Shown: in pieces, positions 5,179-6,366 of the stretch
Layout of the letters: each line of letters starts with the position of its first letter
Numbering within the stretch: position 1 is the stretch's first letter
NCBI GenBank assembly: GCA_015494005.1
Contig: WGCB01000604.1
Span: forward strand, 1-6,366
Length of the DNA stretch: 6,366 nt
Origin: Caldilineaceae bacterium
Lineage (GTDB): Bacteria > Chloroflexota > Anaerolineae > Caldilineales > Caldilineaceae
Direction of reading: 5' to 3'
Position numbers and translations under genes: made by a program
Notes under the pieces: generated by a model
The model's input: the letters and a program-made list of their open reading frames with translations, nothing else
What the model was told of the DNA's origin: nothing
The model's database searches: none

Positions 5179-6225
5179 CTATGTCCCCTGCTCCTCCAGC
5201 CAGGAGGCCAGGGCTTCCCCGCTGGCTGTGCCGGAGAGGAAAGCCCCCTCCAGACGGGGGATGCTGAAGGCGTCCCCGGCGAAGAACAGGCCGGGCAGGG
5301 ACTCGGCCACGAAGTAGGCCTGGGAGCCCTGCGCCCCGGCGCTCACCGTGCCCAGGGGCCAGCGTTTGAGCCGGGCCTCTCGGATCCGGGCATCCGGGCC
5401 CAGGTAGGGTTCCAGGCGGGCGGCCAGGCTCTCCAGGATCTCCCGTTCCGGCATCTCCCACATGCGGCGGCTGTATTCCCCGCTGGCCTGGACGGTGAGG
5501 ATGCGGGCCTGGGGAGAGATGCCCTTCTGCTGGTTGTCCCCGATCCAGGGGATGGCATCGATGGGGCGTTGGACCGCGCCAGGTGGCGGGATGTGGACCT
5601 CCCCTTCCACCCAGAAGAGGGCGGTCAGCGACGGGCTGTACTGGATGGCGGCCAGGACCTCGCGCTCCTGGGGGGCCAGGGCCACGCCGCCCTCTTGCAG
5701 CAGCCCCAGGGACAGGGGCGCGGGCAGGGCCAGGAGGAGGCCTCGGCCCTGAAACGCCCAGGAGCCCACCTGGGCTTCCCAGCCGGGGCCGTGAAAGACG
5801 ATCCGCTCCACGGCATGGCCCAGGTGGAGATCCAGACCCCGAGCCAGGTGCCGGGCCAGAGAGACCATGCCCCCCTTCACCGCGTAGCGGGCCTGCCCCT
5901 GGGCCACATTCCCCTTCAGGCTGCCGGTGCTGAAGCCCATGGCCCAGAGGTAGACCAGTCCGGCCTGGATCCAGCGGGTCACCTGGGCCTGGAAGGGGGG
6001 TGTGCGGGCCACGAAATACTGGGCCCCCACGTCGGCCAGGCCAGGACCCAGGCGCTCCGTGGCCATGCGGCCACCCGGCTCGCCGCCGGCCTCCAGGAGC
6101 GTCACGGAGTAGCCGGCCCGGCGCAGCGCCCGGGCTGCGGTCAGCCCGGCCATCCCGGCGCCCACGATGAGCACATCCTGTTCCTTGCCCTGCTCTCGGT
6201 TCGGTCGCTGCGCCGCTTCTGGCAT
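5179..6225 (-). CDS. Renalase-like FAD/NAD(P)-dependent oxidoreductase
   Basis: A 348-residue flavoprotein of the COG3380-like group (amine oxidase/renalase fold), probably soluble; the substrate is unknown. An N-terminal Rossmann FAD-binding motif VGAGMAG (G22, G24, G27) is followed by acidic E45 at the end of the second strand, placed for the FAD ribose. Next come GGRMAT (51-56) and DVGAQYFVAR (65-74), both typical of this group. GGMVSLARHLA and the LLLALPAPLS strand follow in the middle. The C-terminal flavin-closing motif FFAGDAFSIPRLEGAFLSG has GD at 317-318. About 16 polar residues precede the first strand, so a later start is conceivable, but ATG 6225 has AAGGGA 8 nt upstream (complement of 6234-6239). 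The gene lies 18 nt after the stop of an upstream minus-strand frame and is likely in an operon with it. The stop is TAG at 5181-5179, just before the palindrome. Confidence 0.92.
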   Translation of the reverse strand: MPEAAQRPNREQGKEQDVLIVGAGMAGLTAARALRRAGYSVTLLEAGGEPGGRMATERLGPGLADVGAQYFVARTPPFQAQVTRWIQAGLVYLWAMGFSTGSLKGNVAQGQARYAVKGGMVSLARHLARGLDLHLGHAVERIVFHGPGWEAQVGSWAFQGRGLLLALPAPLSLGLLQEGGVALAPQEREVLAAIQYSPSLTALFWVEGEVHIPPPGAVQRPIDAIPWIGDNQQKGISPQARILTVQASGEYSRRMWEMPEREILESLAARLEPYLGPDARIREARLKRWPLGTVSAGAQGSQAYFVAESLPGLFFAGDAFSIPRLEGAFLSGTASGEALASWLEEQGT

Positions 6226-6243
6226 CTCGAAGTTCCCTTCCCC

Positions 6244-6366
6244 TCAACGGGGGCGAATGGCGGCCCGCATGATCTGAAAGAGGGCCGGGTTGGCGGCAGC
6301 CAGCACCGGCTTGCTGCGGGCGGCGTAGTCCAGGGCCTGGCCGGGGAGGGGGAAGACGGCCGATCC
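6244..6366 (-). CDS. C-terminal end of an unidentified protein (5' part outside the window)
   Basis: Forty codons on the minus strand are open from the right edge to a TGA at 6246-6244. The peptide begins GSAVFPLPGQALDYAARSKP and ends FQIMRAAIRPR. Codon third positions are strongly G/C, as in the neighbouring genes, and the frame ends 18 nt before the oxidoreductase ATG. This supports a real gene in the same operon. The tail is too short to assign. An SDR-type C-terminus is possible but only a guess. Confidence 0.6.
   Translation of the reverse strand, partial: GSAVFPLPGQALDYAARSKPVLAAANPALFQIMRAAIRPR

Noticed and set aside
4310..6247. A 645-codon open frame on the minus strand covering the oxidoreductase and the end of the propeller gene.
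   Set aside because: It is out of frame with the clear oxidoreductase and antisense to the propeller. The translation is Pro/Gly/Arg-rich and low in complexity, as expected of a shadow frame in GC-rich DNA.

Overview
This 6,366-base window is a GC-rich, ordinary-looking bacterial chromosomal segment. It holds four complete or nearly complete protein genes plus the tail of a fifth. I see no RNA genes, CRISPR array, insertion sequence or prophage module. The organism is most likely a member of the Chloroflexota (Caldilineae/Anaerolineae-like). That placement is an inference. It rests on the GC-rich codon use and on one secreted protein that ends in a Pro/Thr/Asn linker followed by the tail IFLPLVNR. 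I recall this ending as common on exported proteins of that phylum.

Layout, left to right. (1) Bases 1-1654, + strand: a TIGR01777-type NAD(P)-binding epimerase-like protein missing its N-terminus runs directly into an ABC-transporter ATPase through a TAATG stop/start overlap. The two are almost certainly one operon and translationally coupled. No permease follows. (2) Bases 1711-2289, - strand: a MazG-like nucleotide pyrophosphohydrolase, convergent with the ATPase, carrying two unusual internal expansions. (3) Bases 2290-2485: an AT-rich divergent promoter region. (4) Bases 2486-5080, + strand: a large secreted beta-propeller protein with a signal peptide, nine Asp-box (BNR) motifs, an Fn3-like domain, a PT-rich linker and the FLPLVNR tail. 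(5) Bases 5149-5176: a perfect 28-bp palindrome between convergent genes. (6) Bases 5179-6225, - strand: a renalase-like FAD/NAD-dependent oxidoreductase. An unidentified reading frame (last 40 codons visible) ends 18 nt upstream of it, so these two form a likely operon.

The genes do not form an obvious single pathway. Transcription units alternate as convergent, divergent and convergent pairs, and each looks like an independent function: redox chemistry, transport ATPase, nucleotide clean-up and a surface or secreted propeller. The most interesting points are the C-terminal tag on the secreted protein, the apparent internal duplication in the MazG-like protein, and the strong palindrome. I found no convincing evidence for a new multi-gene system.
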